Shown: piece after piece, positions 45,401-54,479 of the stretch
Layout: the number at the start of each line of letters is the position of its first letter
Numbering within the stretch: the first letter of the stretch is position 1
Program-made: the position numbers and the translations under genes
Notes under the pieces: generated by a model
Told to the model about the DNA's origin: nothing
Database searches by the model: none
Seen by the model: only the letters and a program-made list of their open reading frames with translations
From: Parasediminibacterium sp051861445
Lineage (GTDB): Bacteria; Bacteroidota; Bacteroidia; Chitinophagales; Chitinophagaceae
DNA: 64,000 nucleotides
Direction of reading: 5' to 3'
Assembly (NCBI GenBank): GCA_051861445.1
Contig: JBHYCS010000005.1
Location: forward strand, 62,001 to 126,000

Positions 45401-47791
45401 TACAGCTATAGCACTAAAATTGTCTGGTTGAATATATTTTACAGCTAGGCTAATATTGTCTATAAATAAATTATTTCCACCACCATTATATCCTCTAAAA
45501 GCAATCATTATTTTTTCAAACGAACCAAACCTATTGAGTTGAATGGTATTAAAATTAAATGAATTTGGTGCAAATGGATACCACTCTTTGTTGCTACTAT
45601 CTGTTGTTGTAGTTAAGTTTCTGCCTCCTTTTTTCCAGATAGAAGTAAATGTTTGTCCACAATCGGTAGAAACTAAAACTTCTATACTATCAGCATCTCG
45701 TAAATTTTTAGGCGTGTATTTATAAGAATGCCAGAAATTAAGTTGAATACTATCAGCATTTTTTACCCATATGTAAGGACTAAATAAGGTATCTACGCTA
45801 GCATATACATTATTAAAATTGTAGTTATACATTGCCATACTATAATCATCACCAGCACCAGTTGAAGATGTATCTCTAGCAGTATGAATCCAAGAACTTA
45901 CAAAGTTTTTATTTCGATTATCCCATTCTTTAGTTGGAAAAAGGGGAGGATAATTGAAATTTTCAGTCAAAACAATTCCATTGCCTTTTACCAGTGTTTT
46001 TGTTGCTTTTGTTACGACATAGCCATACGAATATTGTAAAGCATTATTTGTTGTAAATATTTTAAAATAGTGCCAATCATTGGTATTGACAATTTGTTGT
46101 TGAAAGTTAGAAGCATTGCCTTTATACACGACCTTTCCTCCACCTATTAAGTTGTCACCAACGGAATAATCTTTTCCATCTACAAGTGTACCTATATCGT
46201 TTGTGTTGTTGTAAACAATGATAATATTGTTGCTTAGTTGTGGCTTTGTGTACGAAATATTTACAGTATTGCAAACAAGTTGGGCATTTACATTGCTAAC
46301 CGCTTGTACACTTTGTGATTGTAACAACTGCTTTGCTTTTAATACCGCTTTGTAAGCGTTTAATCTACCAGAACCAAGTAAACCTATATAGTTTTGATTG
46401 GAAGAATAATGATTATCTACTGTAGAAAGTAGTATATCTCTAACATCACTAGCAGATGTTTTACCCGCTAAAATTGAAGTAACTAAAGCTGCAACACCTG
46501 CCACTTGTGGACAAGCATTAGAAGTGCCACCACTAGATCCATATGTATTAAAATTGCCTAAACTTAAAATGCCAGTAGCTCCACCATTTTCGCCACCAGG
46601 TGCAGTGATATCTACCCAATTTCCGTAATTACTATAGTTTGCTTTTTCATCTTTATTGTTCGATGCAGCAACACAAATTACTCGTTCATAAGCACCAGGA
46701 TAAATTTTTCTATTAACCCCATTATTTCCTGCAGCAAAAATTACCAATCCACCTTGCATTACAGAACCACCACCAAATTCACAGAAATAATCAATTGCAT
46801 CTAAAACAGCCACATTATACACATCAAAATCTACATAACCCCAACTATTACTAGAAATTGCGGCTCCATTATCAGCTGCATATACAAACGATTCTGCAAA
46901 GCCAGTATTTCTCACACTAGAGAATGTTTGGCAACTCATTAACCGAATGCCAGAATTTGCATTTCCGTTGCCGCCAGCAATACTACTGACACCAATACTG
47001 TTATTGTTTACCGCACCAATAATGCCTGCACAGAAAGTTCCATGACTTGAAAAAAGTGTAAGATTGGGTGAGTTGTTGGTGAAATTATAAGATTTGCCAA
47101 CAGCTATATTTTGAGCTAAATCTTCATGATCTAATTGTAAAGCATTGTCATGTACAGAAACAATAACGGAGGGATTTCCCTTTTCAATTTCCCAAGCTTT
47201 TGTAAGTTGAAGATCTTTTCCTACAATTCCACCACCTTGCCCTGTGTTCTTAAAATGCCATTGTTGCGAAAATTGAGGATCGTTGGGTATATAATCTGTA
47301 GCACCAATTATTTTTGTTTTGTAAACAGGTTCTACCACTTCAAAAAAGCCTGTTGATTGATAAGCATTCACAACTTCTTTCACAGAAAAACGACTATCAA
47401 AATTTATTTCAAACCAGCAATTAAAACCCCAGCTTTTGTGCAAATCGGCTCGTTCTATATCTTCCAAAATATTGGGAAAAAGCGATTCTATTTGTTGAAC
47501 AGCAAACTGTTGATTAACAGCATTTACAATTTTATTTTTCTGAAAAAAAAGAAGATGATTAGTAGAAGATGATTGTTTAGGGAAGAATGCAGGTAAAACT
47601 TTCACATAAATTCTTCCTTTTTCAAAAGCAGTGTCATTTACCTTATTCAAATCAATAAATGGTCTTGATGCTTTTTGATTATTTGCTTGAAAATAAAAAG
47701 GTTGTGCATGTACAACAATGTAAAAAAATACATTGATACATACAATGATGAGTAGTCTTGAAAAACTATATGTGTTTCTGTTCTTTTGCAA
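42446..47791 (-). CDS. Secreted subtilisin-like protease with RCC1 propeller and type IX tail
   Basis: 1781 residues, start TTG. Signal peptide to about residue 30; propeptide ~30-170. The S8 catalytic domain (~175-485) carries Asp215 (VSVHDN), His250 (SSHGTFCAGIIGA), oxyanion Asn356 (AAGNNG) and Ser424 (GGTSNACPQVAG). A fibronectin/jelly-roll stretch follows (~500-790). Seven RCC1-like repeats (~795-1125) each carry LWAWGxNxxGQLG-type text. A long beta-rich region then leads to the type IX sorting domain (~1690-1781, VFIP end). It is exported by the type IX system and either anchored or released; the propeller probably presents a binding surface. Confidence 0.9.
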   Translation of the reverse strand: MQKNRNTYSFSRLLIIVCINVFFYIVVHAQPFYFQANNQKASRPFIDLNKVNDTAFEKGRIYVKVLPAFFPKQSSSTNHLLFFQKNKIVNAVNQQFAVQQIESLFPNILEDIERADLHKSWGFNCWFEINFDSRFSVKEVVNAYQSTGFFEVVEPVYKTKIIGATDYIPNDPQFSQQWHFKNTGQGGGIVGKDLQLTKAWEIEKGNPSVIVSVHDNALQLDHEDLAQNIAVGKSYNFTNNSPNLTLFSSHGTFCAGIIGAVNNNSIGVSSIAGGNGNANSGIRLMSCQTFSSVRNTGFAESFVYAADNGAAISSNSWGYVDFDVYNVAVLDAIDYFCEFGGGSVMQGGLVIFAAGNNGVNRKIYPGAYERVICVAASNNKDEKANYSNYGNWVDITAPGGENGGATGILSLGNFNTYGSSGGTSNACPQVAGVAALVTSILAGKTSASDVRDILLSTVDNHYSSNQNYIGLLGSGRLNAYKAVLKAKQLLQSQSVQAVSNVNAQLVCNTVNISYTKPQLSNNIIIVYNNTNDIGTLVDGKDYSVGDNLIGGGKVVYKGNASNFQQQIVNTNDWHYFKIFTTNNALQYSYGYVVTKATKTLVKGNGIVLTENFNYPPLFPTKEWDNRNKNFVSSWIHTARDTSSTGAGDDYSMAMYNYNFNNVYASVDTLFSPYIWVKNADSIQLNFWHSYKYTPKNLRDADSIEVLVSTDCGQTFTSIWKKGGRNLTTTTDSSNKEWYPFAPNSFNFNTIQLNRFGSFEKIMIAFRGYNGGGNNLFIDNISLAVKYIQPDNFSAIAVGKNHTLSITKNGSLWAWGQNDVGQLGNGKTNTATSLIKANNLSWINIAAGNDFSVGIAEDSTLWTWGLNNQAQLGNNSIQNTASPIKISSIINWEKVVCGDSHSLALQSNGNLWSWGLNDKGQLGDSSFNNAISLQQIAQSFQWKAIAAGGKHSLAIRKDGTLWAWGQNDVGQLGDGTNIEKWQPVQIGNAQNWKAIAAGNKHSLAIKTDGTLWAWGQNDEGQLGDHSFINKNNPVQVGGNNNWQQIAAGFKHSIAITADSSLFTWGLNNFGQLGINSVDNKNNPTRISNHEKIIHVFANSSSQSSAFIKQDANAVCMSGGNNNYQLGIAHTQSATNFGCNYVWMGTQNNRWSNANNWGKNIPTSIDNVVVYEQAAVFPTIQTTETFAVKNLVIQPNSNLLISGTLQISDQFVGEANSIDATNGAIQLNGSKKQFFDGNIFSKKTLQTIQLNNLDTVVIGSNFSVSKLFSVSNGVIDLNGKTIQLLASPLQKTAFVQTMGKGIVYNGGKFQSQHFIPTTKPMFRFITSGITTANFIQNNWQNNFGNSTNIGTHITGIGGSVNGFDESSTNSPSMFVNNNDAFGWQAIRNTNATNLIAEKPYKIWIRGDRTINLFSNNYTPNNTTLIAEGSIATGTIDYNNLATNQYAFSSVGNPYIAPIDFEKLDKTNVFPSYWIWDSTIAGSNNKGGYIAYTKGIGSSIEKRTTNIIQPFEVFFIQNSADNPNLTFKESHKVIDTFSSNNSNTLYNIDGKIHIQLWIENNSNNPQLADGALICFGKGFSNKQGNEDAEKMMNEDENIAINNDNKLFAIEARIIPTTTDSIHLYINNLLPKTYSLHIQPTLFKDTNITVFIHDAFLQKQSPISVSSATKLNFSVTENPASKANNRFTIICRNNRFFNADSAVLTLKQLGNFSSNGGFFQLTNNINSPLFLQLFDVHGKLLATQKFAPLTNGTIFFHYQKKASGIYFIKASALNISTTIQTVFIP

Positions 47792-47806
47792 GCATTAAAA
47801 ATGTGT

Positions 47807-47838
47807 ACGTACAAAAATAGTATAATATTTATGTACGT
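47807..47838 (-). terminator. Hairpin between nupC and the protease gene
   Basis: ACGTACAAAAATA pairs with TATTTATGTACGT (12 of 13 pairs, 6-nt loop). It lies after the nupC stop and just before the protease start on the same strand. The U tract is weak, so it could also act in the protease leader. Confidence 0.5.
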
Positions 47839-47870
47839 TTAAAACCAATTTATTCGGTTTAAAAAACACA

Positions 47871-49124
47871 TTAACCCATTAAAATTCCTGCAATCGTAGC
47901 TGATAAATAAGAAGCCAAAGTGCCACAAAGCAATGCTTTTAAACCAAGTTTAGCTAAATCGGCTCTACGAGTAGGTGCCAATTCTCCAATACCTCCAATT
48001 TGCATTCCTACGCTGCTGAAATTTGCGAATCCACAAATAGCTATACTTACAATAAGATTTCCTTTTTCGGTTAAAATAGGAACTGCTTTCGTAGTTAAAT
48101 TATTAAACGCAACAAATTCGTTAATCGTAATTTTTTGTCCCAATAAAGTGGCTGCATTGGCAACATCTTGTGATGGAATTCCCATTGCCCATGTAATAGG
48201 ATAGAAAATTTTTGCAAAAATCCAGTTTAAGCTTAGGTTTAAATCGGCATTAAATAAATGACCAACCTTTAAAAGCATCCAATCTAACATCGCTATTAAA
48301 GCAATAAAACCAATTAACATGGCAATTACATTTACGGCAATTTTCATTCCATCACCTGCACCATGAGAAATGGCATCAATAATATTGCTATAGGGGCTTT
48401 TAACTTCTAGCTTTACTTTTCCCATTGTTTGGCTTTCTTCTGTTTCTGGAAACACAATTTTAGAAATCACCAATGCACCTGGTGCAGCCATTAAACTTGC
48501 TGTGAGTAAATATTCTGCCTTAGCACCCATATTTGCATACACAATTAAAATGCCACCAGCAATACAGGCTAAACTTCCACTCATACTTGCCAATAATTCA
48601 CTTTTGGTCATAGTGCTTAAATACGGACGAATCATTACTTGTGCTTCAACTTGGCCAACAAAAGCACTTGCTACATTGCTTAAAGCCTCTGCACCACTTA
48701 CTCTCATGATAAAGTTCATGGCTTTGGCAATAATAGAAACGATGTATTGCATGATGCCAAAATGATACATTATGGCTACTAAAACACAAACTAAAATAAT
48801 GGTTGCCGTTACACTAAATGCAAATACAAAGCCGCCTGCAGAAAAATCTTGATAGCCAGTAGGAGTTGTAGTAGCTAACCCTCTGTACACAAATGCTACA
48901 CCTTCTCTCGAAAATTCTTCAATTTTTTTCATTCCCTTACCTAACATTTGAAAAAATGCAGTTATCGGTGGAACTTTTAATAGAAGCAATGCTATAATTA
49001 CTTGTAAACCAATTCCAGAAAATACCAATCGGAAATTTATATTTTTCTTATTGTTCGAAAACAAGAAGGCTATTCCTAAAATAAGTACTAAGCCAATTAG
49101 TCCATGAAAGCGATCCATAAGCAT
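47871..49124 (-). CDS. nupC: Concentrative nucleoside transporter (CNT/NupC family)
   Basis: 417 residues (an ATG 6 bp further in is an alternative start). About ten membrane segments. CNT signatures are the early FHGLIGLVLILGIAFLFSNNKKNINFRLV, GQVEAQVMIRPYLSTMTKSEL and EFVAFNNLT in the central substrate-binding region, and SIAICGFANFSSVGMQIGGIGELAP near the end. It imports nucleosides with Na+ or H+ across the inner membrane. It stands alone, between bshC and the protease. Confidence 0.93.
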   Translation of the reverse strand: MLMDRFHGLIGLVLILGIAFLFSNNKKNINFRLVFSGIGLQVIIALLLLKVPPITAFFQMLGKGMKKIEEFSREGVAFVYRGLATTTPTGYQDFSAGGFVFAFSVTATIILVCVLVAIMYHFGIMQYIVSIIAKAMNFIMRVSGAEALSNVASAFVGQVEAQVMIRPYLSTMTKSELLASMSGSLACIAGGILIVYANMGAKAEYLLTASLMAAPGALVISKIVFPETEESQTMGKVKLEVKSPYSNIIDAISHGAGDGMKIAVNVIAMLIGFIALIAMLDWMLLKVGHLFNADLNLSLNWIFAKIFYPITWAMGIPSQDVANAATLLGQKITINEFVAFNNLTTKAVPILTEKGNLIVSIAICGFANFSSVGMQIGGIGELAPTRRADLAKLGLKALLCGTLASYLSATIAGILMG

Positions 49125-49255
49125 TGAGTAGTTGGATGTTACAAAGCGATGAAGATAAATAAAAAGCAGTCTGAAAAAAATTATAAATCGTTCAAAAAGC
49201 TTTAAACTAATTTATTTTTAATGAAGGTGTAGATTATTTTGTTTTTAAATTCTAA

Positions 49256-50857
49256 TTATAGTGGTAATTCAACTACACAAAACTCTTGTTCTAACGTTTT
49301 TGATGCATCGTAAATAATCTGCAAGAGTTTTACACCTAAAACAGGGTAGAAGGCCGCAATATTTACAATACGTTCTTGTAAATTATTATTGGGAAAAAGT
49401 GTTTGCTTAATGTGGTTTATTTGCTGTTGTTGATAGCTGTATTTTCGTTTTTCTGCCCTCAAAATTTTCTTCTCCAATTCATAAATTGGCTTTAACAACT
49501 TGGTTTCTAATGCACTTGTATGTTGAGATAAAGTAGAATCTACAACATTTGTAACCGATTTTATTTTGTTAAAAACAGTTTGCAATTGTTTAATCTCTTG
49601 GGTTAATTCTAATTGGTGAGTGCTATTTCGTTGAATTAGTTTTTCTAATACTTGGTTAGTAGATGCAAAAAAATCTACCACAGAAAACTGCATATTGTTG
49701 ATTTGTTTCCGCTCTCTTTCATTTACCAATAAAAAAGAATTTCTTAAAACAAGCATTGGATAAGGAACTTTCGCTGCTTCAAAAACTTTTTTTAATTCAA
49801 GCCAATAAGCAATTTCTCCACCACCACCTATAAATGCAATATTTGGAAGAACTGTTTCTTGAAAAACACCTCTCAAAATTACATTGGCACTAAAACGTTC
49901 TGGATGATTTTTTAATTCAAGCAAAATTTCAGACTCCGTCCATTGTAAATCTAAGTTTGATACAAAAAATACTGTATCATTTTTCTCAATTCTTTCTCTC
50001 TTATCATTCAGTAAATAAAACAAATTAATGTTTCTACCACTTGCTTGTACTTTGTAATTTTTACTTAACTCTTGTATAGTTTCTGCTACTGCTTTATGTG
50101 AAAATTGTTCGATTAATTCTTTTTCTATAATGGGTTCGAAAGCCATTTTTAATGCAGCATTATCTGGTATTAAAATAAGCAATCCAAAATGTGCAAAAAG
50201 TTTATTTACAAGTAATAAAGTTGCATCTTGAATAGTTGTGCCAATGGTATAGCTTTCTTTAAACAGGGTAGAAAGTTCTTTACCAAAAGGCAATACATCT
50301 ATTTGTGATTGTATTTCTTGAATCAGTTGAATAAATTGTTTGTCTACCAACATTCTACCAACTGCACCTGTTTGTTGTGTGTTCCAAACTTTTTTTTCTC
50401 CATTGATATAGATATGGCCTAATTCGTCTAAATCTGCATCTTCGCTACCCATGTAATAAAAGGGTACAAAATGATAGTTGTTGAACGATTTTTTTAATTC
50501 GTCTGCCATTTTAATGGCATGAATTATTTTATAGATAAAGTATAAAGGACCTGTAAAAATATTGGGTTGATGAGCTGTAGTAATGGTAAAAGTATCGTTA
50601 CTTAAAAGTGCATTTAGGTTAAATTCTTGTTGTTCTGTAAGTTGAATATGGGCATATTGTTTTCTTAAAACATCAACAAGTAGTTGTCTATTTGTATTAA
50701 ATTTTTTTCTTTCAGAAATGGATGCTGTAATTCCTTCTAATGAAACAGGATGGTTGTAAAATGGTTGTAATTCTTTCTTTTGATGAATATAATCAATCAC
50801 AATTTGTTTAAAAGCCGTTGTTTGCTCGTAGGATATGTAAGTACAATTATCGCTCAT
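49256..50857 (-). CDS. bshC: Bacillithiol biosynthesis cysteine-adding enzyme
   Basis: 533 residues, the usual length. Recognised from HQPNIFTGPLYFIYKIIHAIKMADELK, YYMGSEDADLDELGHIYINGEK, and IAFIGGGGEIAYWLELKKVF followed by RNSFLLVNE, typical of BshC. A long helical coiled-coil section lies at ~430-500. It adds cysteine to GlcN-malate in the last step of bacillithiol synthesis, giving the thiol that replaces glutathione in these bacteria. It is separated from rimO upstream by a strong hairpin. Confidence 0.94.
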   Translation of the reverse strand: MSDNCTYISYEQTTAFKQIVIDYIHQKKELQPFYNHPVSLEGITASISERKKFNTNRQLLVDVLRKQYAHIQLTEQQEFNLNALLSNDTFTITTAHQPNIFTGPLYFIYKIIHAIKMADELKKSFNNYHFVPFYYMGSEDADLDELGHIYINGEKKVWNTQQTGAVGRMLVDKQFIQLIQEIQSQIDVLPFGKELSTLFKESYTIGTTIQDATLLLVNKLFAHFGLLILIPDNAALKMAFEPIIEKELIEQFSHKAVAETIQELSKNYKVQASGRNINLFYLLNDKRERIEKNDTVFFVSNLDLQWTESEILLELKNHPERFSANVILRGVFQETVLPNIAFIGGGGEIAYWLELKKVFEAAKVPYPMLVLRNSFLLVNERERKQINNMQFSVVDFFASTNQVLEKLIQRNSTHQLELTQEIKQLQTVFNKIKSVTNVVDSTLSQHTSALETKLLKPIYELEKKILRAEKRKYSYQQQQINHIKQTLFPNNNLQERIVNIAAFYPVLGVKLLQIIYDASKTLEQEFCVVELPL

Positions 50858-50910
50858 TCAAAAAATTATAAAGCAGCAAAATAATATAAAAGTGTTTGTG
50901 AAAATAACCA

Positions 50911-50947
50911 TTCAACAATGCTTTCGTAACTCGAAAGCATTGTTGAA
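50911..50947 (-). terminator. Long perfect hairpin terminator after rimO
   Basis: A perfect 16-bp inverted repeat (TTCAACAATGCTTTCG / CGAAAGCATTGTTGAA) with a 5-nt loop lies 12 bp after the rimO stop. The U tract is weak, so attenuation or mRNA protection is also possible. Confidence 0.7.
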
Positions 50948-50959
50948 AAATGAGATTTA

Positions 50960-52273
50960 CTACATTTCTACTAGTTCGCCTTCAATATCGTAATCAAAAG
51001 CTTTCGTAATTTTTACATGTACAAACGAACCAATTGTAAGTCGTTTTTTAGTGTTAATGATCACCTCATTATCTACTTCAACACTATCAAATTCTGTTCT
51101 TCCTAAATATCTGCCAGCTTCTTTTTTGTCTACAATTACTTTAAAAATCTTCCCTACTTTTTCCATGTTTTTCTCAAGACTTATTTCTTGTTGTACTTCC
51201 ATAATTTCTTGAGCTCTAAGTTCTTTTTCTTCTTGTGTTAAAGTATCTTCTAACAAATGTGCACTTGTATTTTCTTCATGACTATAAGAAAAAATTCCTA
51301 CTCTATCAAATTTGTGTTCTAATAAAAAGGCTTTTAATTCTTCTACATCTTCTTCAGTTTCTCCTGGAAAACCCGCAATTAATGTGGTTCTTAAACATAT
51401 ACCAGGAACTTTTTCCCTTATTTTATGAATCAACTCACTCATCTCTTCTCTAGTAATATTTCTTTTCATGGCTTTTAACATGTTATTACTAGCATGTTGT
51501 AAAGGCATATCTAAATATTTGCAAATATTACTATGCCTATTCATGGCATCTAATATTTCTAAAGGAAATTTAGAAGGGTAGGCGTAATGCATTCTTATCC
51601 AAACCAAACCTTCTACAGTAGCCAAAGCATCTAATAATTCTGGCAAAGCTCTTCTTTTATAAATATCTAAACCGTAATACGTTAGTTCTTGAGCTATGAG
51701 CATGATTTCTTTTACACCCTTTTTTACCAATGCTTCCGCTTCTGTAACCAATTGCTCAATGGTTTTGCTTACATGTTGGCCACGCATTAACGGGATGGCA
51801 CAGAAAGAACAGGTTCTATTGCACCCTTCACTAATTTTTAAATAAGCATAATGTTGTGGGGTACTTAAAAGTCGTTCACCCAATAATTCTGTTTTATAAT
51901 CTACCTCAAATTGTTTTAAAATTAGTGGCAATTCCATTGTTCCAAACCAAGCGTCTACTTCTGGCATTTCGGTTTCTAAATCGCTTCTATAACGTTCACT
52001 TAAGCATCCTGTTACATAAACTTTATCTAGTTTACCTCTTTTTTTCAGTTCTAATTGATCAAAAATGGTATTAATGCTTTCTTCTTTGGCTTTATCTATA
52101 AAACCACAAGTATTTACAACAACAATATTGTGATCTAATTTTTTATTCTCATGTACTACATCAATTTCATTGGCTTGTAATTGTCCACTAAGTACCTCAC
52201 TATCCACTAAATTTTTGCTACAGCCTAAGGTAATAATGTTTACTTTATCTTTTTTGAGTGTTTTTGCTTTCAT
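50960..52273 (-). CDS. rimO: Ribosomal protein S12 methylthiotransferase
   Basis: 437 residues from the ATG at 52273 (MKAKTLKKDK); the frame is open further upstream, but that stretch overlaps aguA and its terminator. The N-terminal [4Fe-4S] cysteines are Cys18 (TLGCSKN), Cys56 (NTCGFI) and Cys90 (TGCLSERY). The radical-SAM cluster is Cys151/155/158 (GCNRTCSFCAIP). A C-terminal TRAM domain follows. The protein adds a methylthio group to an aspartate of S12. It is a standard housekeeping protein, transcribed separately from aguA. Confidence 0.96.
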   Translation of the reverse strand: MKAKTLKKDKVNIITLGCSKNLVDSEVLSGQLQANEIDVVHENKKLDHNIVVVNTCGFIDKAKEESINTIFDQLELKKRGKLDKVYVTGCLSERYRSDLETEMPEVDAWFGTMELPLILKQFEVDYKTELLGERLLSTPQHYAYLKISEGCNRTCSFCAIPLMRGQHVSKTIEQLVTEAEALVKKGVKEIMLIAQELTYYGLDIYKRRALPELLDALATVEGLVWIRMHYAYPSKFPLEILDAMNRHSNICKYLDMPLQHASNNMLKAMKRNITREEMSELIHKIREKVPGICLRTTLIAGFPGETEEDVEELKAFLLEHKFDRVGIFSYSHEENTSAHLLEDTLTQEEKELRAQEIMEVQQEISLEKNMEKVGKIFKVIVDKKEAGRYLGRTEFDSVEVDNEVIINTKKRLTIGSFVHVKITKAFDYDIEGELVEM

Positions 52274-52354
52274 AATAGTTGGCAAAAGTAATTGATTAAC
52301 ACATTTCATTTGTTGAAACAGAGTTCTAGTTTTCAATTCATTACTTAAATACAA

Positions 52355-52384
52355 AAAGCTACCTTTTTTGAGGTAGCTTTTACT
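52355..52384 (-). terminator. Terminator after aguA
   Basis: AAAGCTACCT / AGGTAGCTTT is a 10-bp stem with a 6-nt loop, followed on the minus strand by TTGTATTT. It ends the aguB-aguA transcript ahead of rimO. Confidence 0.85.
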
Positions 52385-52401
52385 GTATATGAAAAATAGA
52401 T

Positions 52402-53442
52402 TTAAATAGCTGGTTCTTGTTGGCTTAAACAATGCCAACTTCCTAAACCCCAAATTACATCGGTGCTATCAATACCAATTACGGGTCTATCGGTAAAACA
52501 TTCGCTTAAAATAGACAATGCTTTATCGTCGTTTTTATCTCTAAAAGTAGGAACAATTACGGCACTATTTGCAATATAAAAATTAGCGTACGAAGCAGGC
52601 AAACGTTGGTCTTCGTAAATTACAGGTGAAGGCATTGGTAGCTCAACAATATTCAGCTGTTTGCCTGAAATCAAACGCATTTTTTTCAACGCATCTAAGT
52701 TTTCTTGTAGTAAATGATAGTTTTCGTCGTTTTTATTTTCTTCAACCACTGTTACTACTGTATCGGTATTTACAAAACGTGTAATGTCATCGATATGTCC
52801 ATCAGTATCATCGCCTACAATTCCATCGCCTAACCATAAAATTTGCTCAACACCATAAAATTGATGCAAGTAATTTTCTATTTCTTTTTGTGATAAATGT
52901 GGATTTCTATTTTCGTTTAACAAACAAGCTGTAGTAGTTAATACTGTTTTTGCATCATTAAATTCTACGGAACCTCCTTCCATAACAATACCTGGATGAA
53001 CAACTGGAATTTGATAATGATTGGCAATTAAGGTTGGAATAATATCATCTAAATCGAAAGGAGGATACTTGTTACCCCAAGCATTATATCCCCAATCTAC
53101 AATCATTTTTTCTTTTTTTTCTGGATGAATTAAAAACGCAGGACCATGATCTCTACACCAAGCATCATTAGTAGGATGATGAAAAAAAAGAATTTTAGAT
53201 AAATCAGCGTTTACTTTTATCAATTGTTCTTTTGCAAACGCTTCCATAGCTGCATCTTTTACATTAATGCATACCAATTCTTTTGTGGCAACAGTTTTTA
53301 TAAATGTAGAATATGGTGTATAAATGGTATCAATTTTTCCTGGCCAACTTGCTTCTTTATGTGGCCAACTAAGCCATGTTGCTGTATGTTTATGCCATTC
53401 GGCAGGAAAATAAAAACCTGCTTCTTTGGGAGATTGTATCAT
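52402..53442 (-). CDS. aguA: Agmatine deiminase
   Basis: 346 residues. Family motifs are WCRDHGP (95-101), EGGSVEF (155-161), DDTDGHIDDITRF with His216, and near the C terminus SWHCLSQQE with the catalytic Cys338. It converts agmatine to N-carbamoylputrescine in the arginine-to-putrescine route. aguB starts 34 bp upstream in the same direction, and the two form one operon that ends at the terminator at 52355. Confidence 0.95.
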   Translation of the reverse strand: MIQSPKEAGFYFPAEWHKHTATWLSWPHKEASWPGKIDTIYTPYSTFIKTVATKELVCINVKDAAMEAFAKEQLIKVNADLSKILFFHHPTNDAWCRDHGPAFLIHPEKKEKMIVDWGYNAWGNKYPPFDLDDIIPTLIANHYQIPVVHPGIVMEGGSVEFNDAKTVLTTTACLLNENRNPHLSQKEIENYLHQFYGVEQILWLGDGIVGDDTDGHIDDITRFVNTDTVVTVVEENKNDENYHLLQENLDALKKMRLISGKQLNIVELPMPSPVIYEDQRLPASYANFYIANSAVIVPTFRDKNDDKALSILSECFTDRPVIGIDSTDVIWGLGSWHCLSQQEPAI

Positions 53443-53475
53443 TGTTGTGATTAGATAAATTTTAAATGAAAATCT

Positions 53476-54345
53476 TTAGTCTTCGTCGATAAAACGTTTG
53501 GTAATTGGCTGATAACTATCAATTCTTCTATCTCTTAAAAAAGGCCAATGTGTTCTGTATCTCTCAGATTTTGTTAAATCAATATCGGTTACTACAGTTT
53601 CTTCTTCGTTATGTGTTGCTTTGTAAATAAGGCTTCCAAAAGCATTGGTGATAAACGATCCGCCCCAAAATTCCATATCGGCTTCTCTACCAACTCTGTT
53701 TACAGAAACAACGGGAATGCCATTTGCAACTGCATGTGAGCGTTGTATAGTTTGCCATGCATTGTATTGTTCAACATTGGTTTCGTTGTCTTGCGTAATT
53801 GCCCAACCAATTGCTGTAGGATAAAATAAAATTTCTGCACCCATTAATGCAGTTATTCTAGCTGCTTCAGGATACCATTGATCCCAACAAATTAATACGC
53901 CTATTTTGGCAAATTTTGTATTAAAAACTTTATAACCTAAATCACCTGGCGTAAAATAGAATTTCTCATAATAACCAGGGTCATCTGGAATATGCATTTT
54001 TCTATATTTGCCTAAATATTTTCCATCTGCATCAATTACTGCTGTGGTATTATGGTATAATCCTTCGGCTCTTTTTTCAAATAAAGAGGCAATAATTACT
54101 ACGTTGTGTTTGGCAGCAACAGGCGAAAGAATATCTGTAGAAGGACCTGGAATAGATTCTCCTAAATTAAAATTATCGTGGTCTTCTACATCACAGAAGT
54201 ATAGTGAAGTAAATAATTCTTGTAAACAAACAATTTGAGCACCTTTAGCAGCTGCAATTTCAATTTGCTCAATTGCTTTTTGTATATTTTCTGTTCTATC
54301 TGCTGTACAACTCATTTGTACAGTACCAATTTTTACAATAGACAT
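53476..54345 (-). CDS. aguB: N-carbamoylputrescine amidohydrolase
   Basis: 289 residues, nitrilase superfamily. The catalytic triad is visible as Glu43 (LQELFTS), Lys116 (KYRKMHIPDDP) and Cys153 (LICWDQWYPE). It hydrolyses N-carbamoylputrescine to putrescine, CO2 and ammonia, completing the step after aguA. The -7 box TACTTTTG at 54368-54375 lies just upstream. Confidence 0.95.
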   Translation of the reverse strand: MSIVKIGTVQMSCTADRTENIQKAIEQIEIAAAKGAQIVCLQELFTSLYFCDVEDHDNFNLGESIPGPSTDILSPVAAKHNVVIIASLFEKRAEGLYHNTTAVIDADGKYLGKYRKMHIPDDPGYYEKFYFTPGDLGYKVFNTKFAKIGVLICWDQWYPEAARITALMGAEILFYPTAIGWAITQDNETNVEQYNAWQTIQRSHAVANGIPVVSVNRVGREADMEFWGGSFITNAFGSLIYKATHNEEETVVTDIDLTKSERYRTHWPFLRDRRIDSYQPITKRFIDED

Positions 54346-54367
54346 TTGAATGTTGGTTTATAAAAAT

Positions 54368-54375
54368 CAAAAGTA
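54368..54375 (-). promoter_or_regulatory. -7 promoter box of the aguB-aguA operon
   Basis: The minus strand reads TACTTTTG, an exact TAnnTTTG match, about 22 bp upstream of the aguB start. No clear TTTG is seen at the -33 position. Confidence 0.45.
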
Positions 54376-54423
54376 ACTGTTCGCTTTTATTTTATTGGAA
54401 AACAATATGTAAAGTTTATAATA

Positions 54424-54459
54424 AAAAAAGTTCTGTTTGCATAAGCAAACAGAACTTTT
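54424..54459 (-). terminator. Terminator after the RRM protein gene
   Basis: AAAAGTTCTGTTTGC / GCAAACAGAACTTTT is a perfect 15-bp stem with a 4-nt loop, followed on the minus strand by a run of T. Confidence 0.9.
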
Positions 54460-54479
54460 AGATATGTAAACAGTATAAA

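Noticed and set aside
52274..52453. Extended N terminus of RimO (60 residues)
   Set aside because: It would overlap aguA and its terminator and contains no RimO-like sequence; the start at 52273 gives the family's usual N terminus.
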